A stretch of DNA of 7,246 bases from an uncultured beta proteobacterium. GTDB taxonomy: Bacteria > Pseudomonadota > Gammaproteobacteria > Burkholderiales > Burkholderiaceae_C. The notes beneath the pieces were generated by a model. The model saw only the letters and a program-made list of their open reading frames with translations. It did no database searches and had not been told where the DNA came from. The position numbers and the translations under genes were made by a program. Positions 6,085 through 7,246 of the stretch are shown in pieces (position 1 is the first letter of the stretch; each line of letters opens with the position of its first letter). The stretch is taken from positions 1 through 7,246 of the forward strand of contig CAIWRE010000137.1 in the NCBI GenBank assembly GCA_903914985.1, read 5' to 3'.

Positions 6085-7246
6085 ATGAACGACGAAGAAA
6101 AATACATTGCCCGCACCGAGCGCATGATCACCCGCTGGTCGGGCCAGCGCATGCCGGTCACGCGCAAGCACACGGTTGAGGGCGACGTGCTGCGCCAAAG
6201 CCCCGCTGCGACCGGTGAGCTGGATGCCGAAAACAACTTTTATGTCGAGCCCGCCCGGGCGCTACCGGTGCTGGCGACCTGCGACGTGCTGGTGGTGGGC
6301 GCTGGACCTGCGGGCCTGTCGGCCGCCTTGGCAGCCAAACGTGCGGGCGCCGACACCATCATCCTGGAGCGCTTTGGCTGCTTTGGCGGCGTCATCACCA
6401 CCGTGGGCATGGAGACCTTGGCCTGGTACCGCTACGAAGGCACGGTGGAAGGTGAGGGCATTGGCGTTGAGATGGAGCGCCTGGCCGCGCAAATGGGCGG
6501 CGCGATCAAGTGGCCGTACAACGACAGCGAATGTTTGGACGCAGACTTTTTCAAGGTCGTGGCCGACCGTTTGATCACCGAGGCCGGTGTGCGGCCGATA
6601 TTGCATTGCATGGCCGTGGATGTGATATTCGAGCCGGGCAGTAACCGCCTCAAAGGCATCGTCACCGAGAGCAAGTCGGGCCGCCAGGTGGTGCTGGCCA
6701 AGCGCGTGATCGATTGCACCGGCGACGCCGACATCGCCCACCTGGCGGGCGCGAGCTACCGCAAAACACCCAAAGACAAGATGCTGGGCATGACCACGGT
6801 GTTCAATGCCTCCGGCGTGGATAAGCAAAAGTTTTTGGAATACACCGAAGCAAGACCGGCCACCTACGCCGACTGGAGTCGCACCTGGGCGCAAGAGACC
6901 AGCGGCAAAGAAAACGAGCTGCGCAGCCCCTACCTGGACCAGGAATTTGACACGGCCCGTGAACTCGGCGTGATTCCCGCCAACAGCACCAACCTGGGCG
7001 GATCGTGGTCGGCGCTGTCCGAGGCGGGCGAGGCGACGAATTTGAATCTGGCCCACATGTATGGCTACGACGCCACCGACGTGATGGACTTGACGGCGGC
7101 CGAGATGCAGGGCCGCCAGGAAGCCTTGCACGCGCTGATGGCACTCAAAAAGGTGGTGCCCGGTTTCGAGAACGCCAAGCTGCGCAACTTTGGCATGACG
7201 CTGGGCGTGCGCGATTCGCGCAAGATCATTGGACGCTACAACCTGA
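6085..7246 (+). CDS. FAD-dependent oxidoreductase (PF12831-like), C-terminus cut by the right edge
   Basis: The frame is open from the ATG at 6085 to the end of the window, 387 codons, with no stop reached. After an unusual N-terminal extension of about 65 residues comes a classical FAD Rossmann fold. It has the strand CDVLVVGAGPAGLSAALAAK with GAGPAG at 72-77, Glu95 in IILERFG to hold the ribose, and GCFGGVITTVGMETL just behind it. A second FAD contact is RVIDCTGDADIAHLAGA (about 207-223). The block GMTLGVRDSRKIIGRYNL at the right edge is typical of the FAD_oxidored family (normally G-x-RESR-x-I-G). The protein is probably cytoplasmic, as no signal peptide is visible. The substrate cannot be told: such proteins are annotated only as FAD-dependent oxidoreductases in most genomes. 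It follows modABC on the same strand but behind a terminator, so a link to molybdenum is not supported by the sequence. A close ribosome site (GGAG) supports the start. Confidence 0.88.
   Translation, partial: MNDEEKYIARTERMITRWSGQRMPVTRKHTVEGDVLRQSPAATGELDAENNFYVEPARALPVLATCDVLVVGAGPAGLSAALAAKRAGADTIILERFGCFGGVITTVGMETLAWYRYEGTVEGEGIGVEMERLAAQMGGAIKWPYNDSECLDADFFKVVADRLITEAGVRPILHCMAVDVIFEPGSNRLKGIVTESKSGRQVVLAKRVIDCTGDADIAHLAGASYRKTPKDKMLGMTTVFNASGVDKQKFLEYTEARPATYADWSRTWAQETSGKENELRSPYLDQEFDTARELGVIPANSTNLGGSWSALSEAGEATNLNLAHMYGYDATDVMDLTAAEMQGRQEALHALMALKKVVPGFENAKLRNFGMTLGVRDSRKIIGRYNL

Noticed and set aside
6262..7131. Minus-strand open frame of 289 codons opposite the flavoprotein
   Set aside because: It is rich in His, Gln, Gly and Val in the way shadow frames are, while the plus strand encodes an unmistakable FAD-binding protein over the same bases.

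Overview
The window looks like the chromosome of a Gram-negative betaproteobacterium, most likely Burkholderiales (Comamonadaceae-like). This is judged from the high GC of the mod genes and the style of the proteins; it is an inference, since there is no rRNA or other phylogenetic marker. Seven protein-coding genes and one partial gene fill almost the whole window. No gene-free stretch exceeds about 150 bases. I see no tRNA, rRNA, insertion sequence, CRISPR array or attachment site.

Left part (1-2524, minus strand): three surface-polysaccharide genes are read leftward: an FkbM-family methyltransferase, a multi-pass membrane protein resembling an O-antigen/repeat-unit polymerase (Wzy), and the N-terminal part of a family 9 glycosyltransferase that runs off the left edge. 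They are packed tightly (20-nt overlap, then an ATGA overlap), which suggests one translationally coupled unit. The Wzy-like gene is strikingly AT-rich (about one third GC over 1021-1500 by hand count) compared with roughly 60-70% in the mod genes.

Centre (2586-5934): a complete high-affinity molybdate uptake locus. modE (minus strand) encodes the molybdate-responsive regulator. The divergent modA-modB-modC operon encodes the periplasmic binding protein, membrane permease and ATPase, with 1-nt and 4-nt overlaps between genes. The 81-bp modE/modA intergenic region carries two inverted-repeat sites of identical design (8-bp half, 7-bp spacer, 8-bp half). They flank a possible extended -10 element and are very probably ModE operators. 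ModE loaded with molybdate would shut off modABC when the metal is plentiful.

Right part (5935-7246): after modC comes a 150-bp gap holding a hairpin without a T-tract and then a good Rho-independent terminator with five T residues. Next is a large FAD-dependent oxidoreductase of the PF12831 type with an N-terminal extension, cut by the right edge. Its substrate is unknown.

Nothing in the window is clearly an undescribed system. The points most worth following up are the paired ModE sites, the polysaccharide genes lying directly behind modE on the same strand with no obvious terminator, the AT-rich polymerase gene, and the unassigned flavoprotein.
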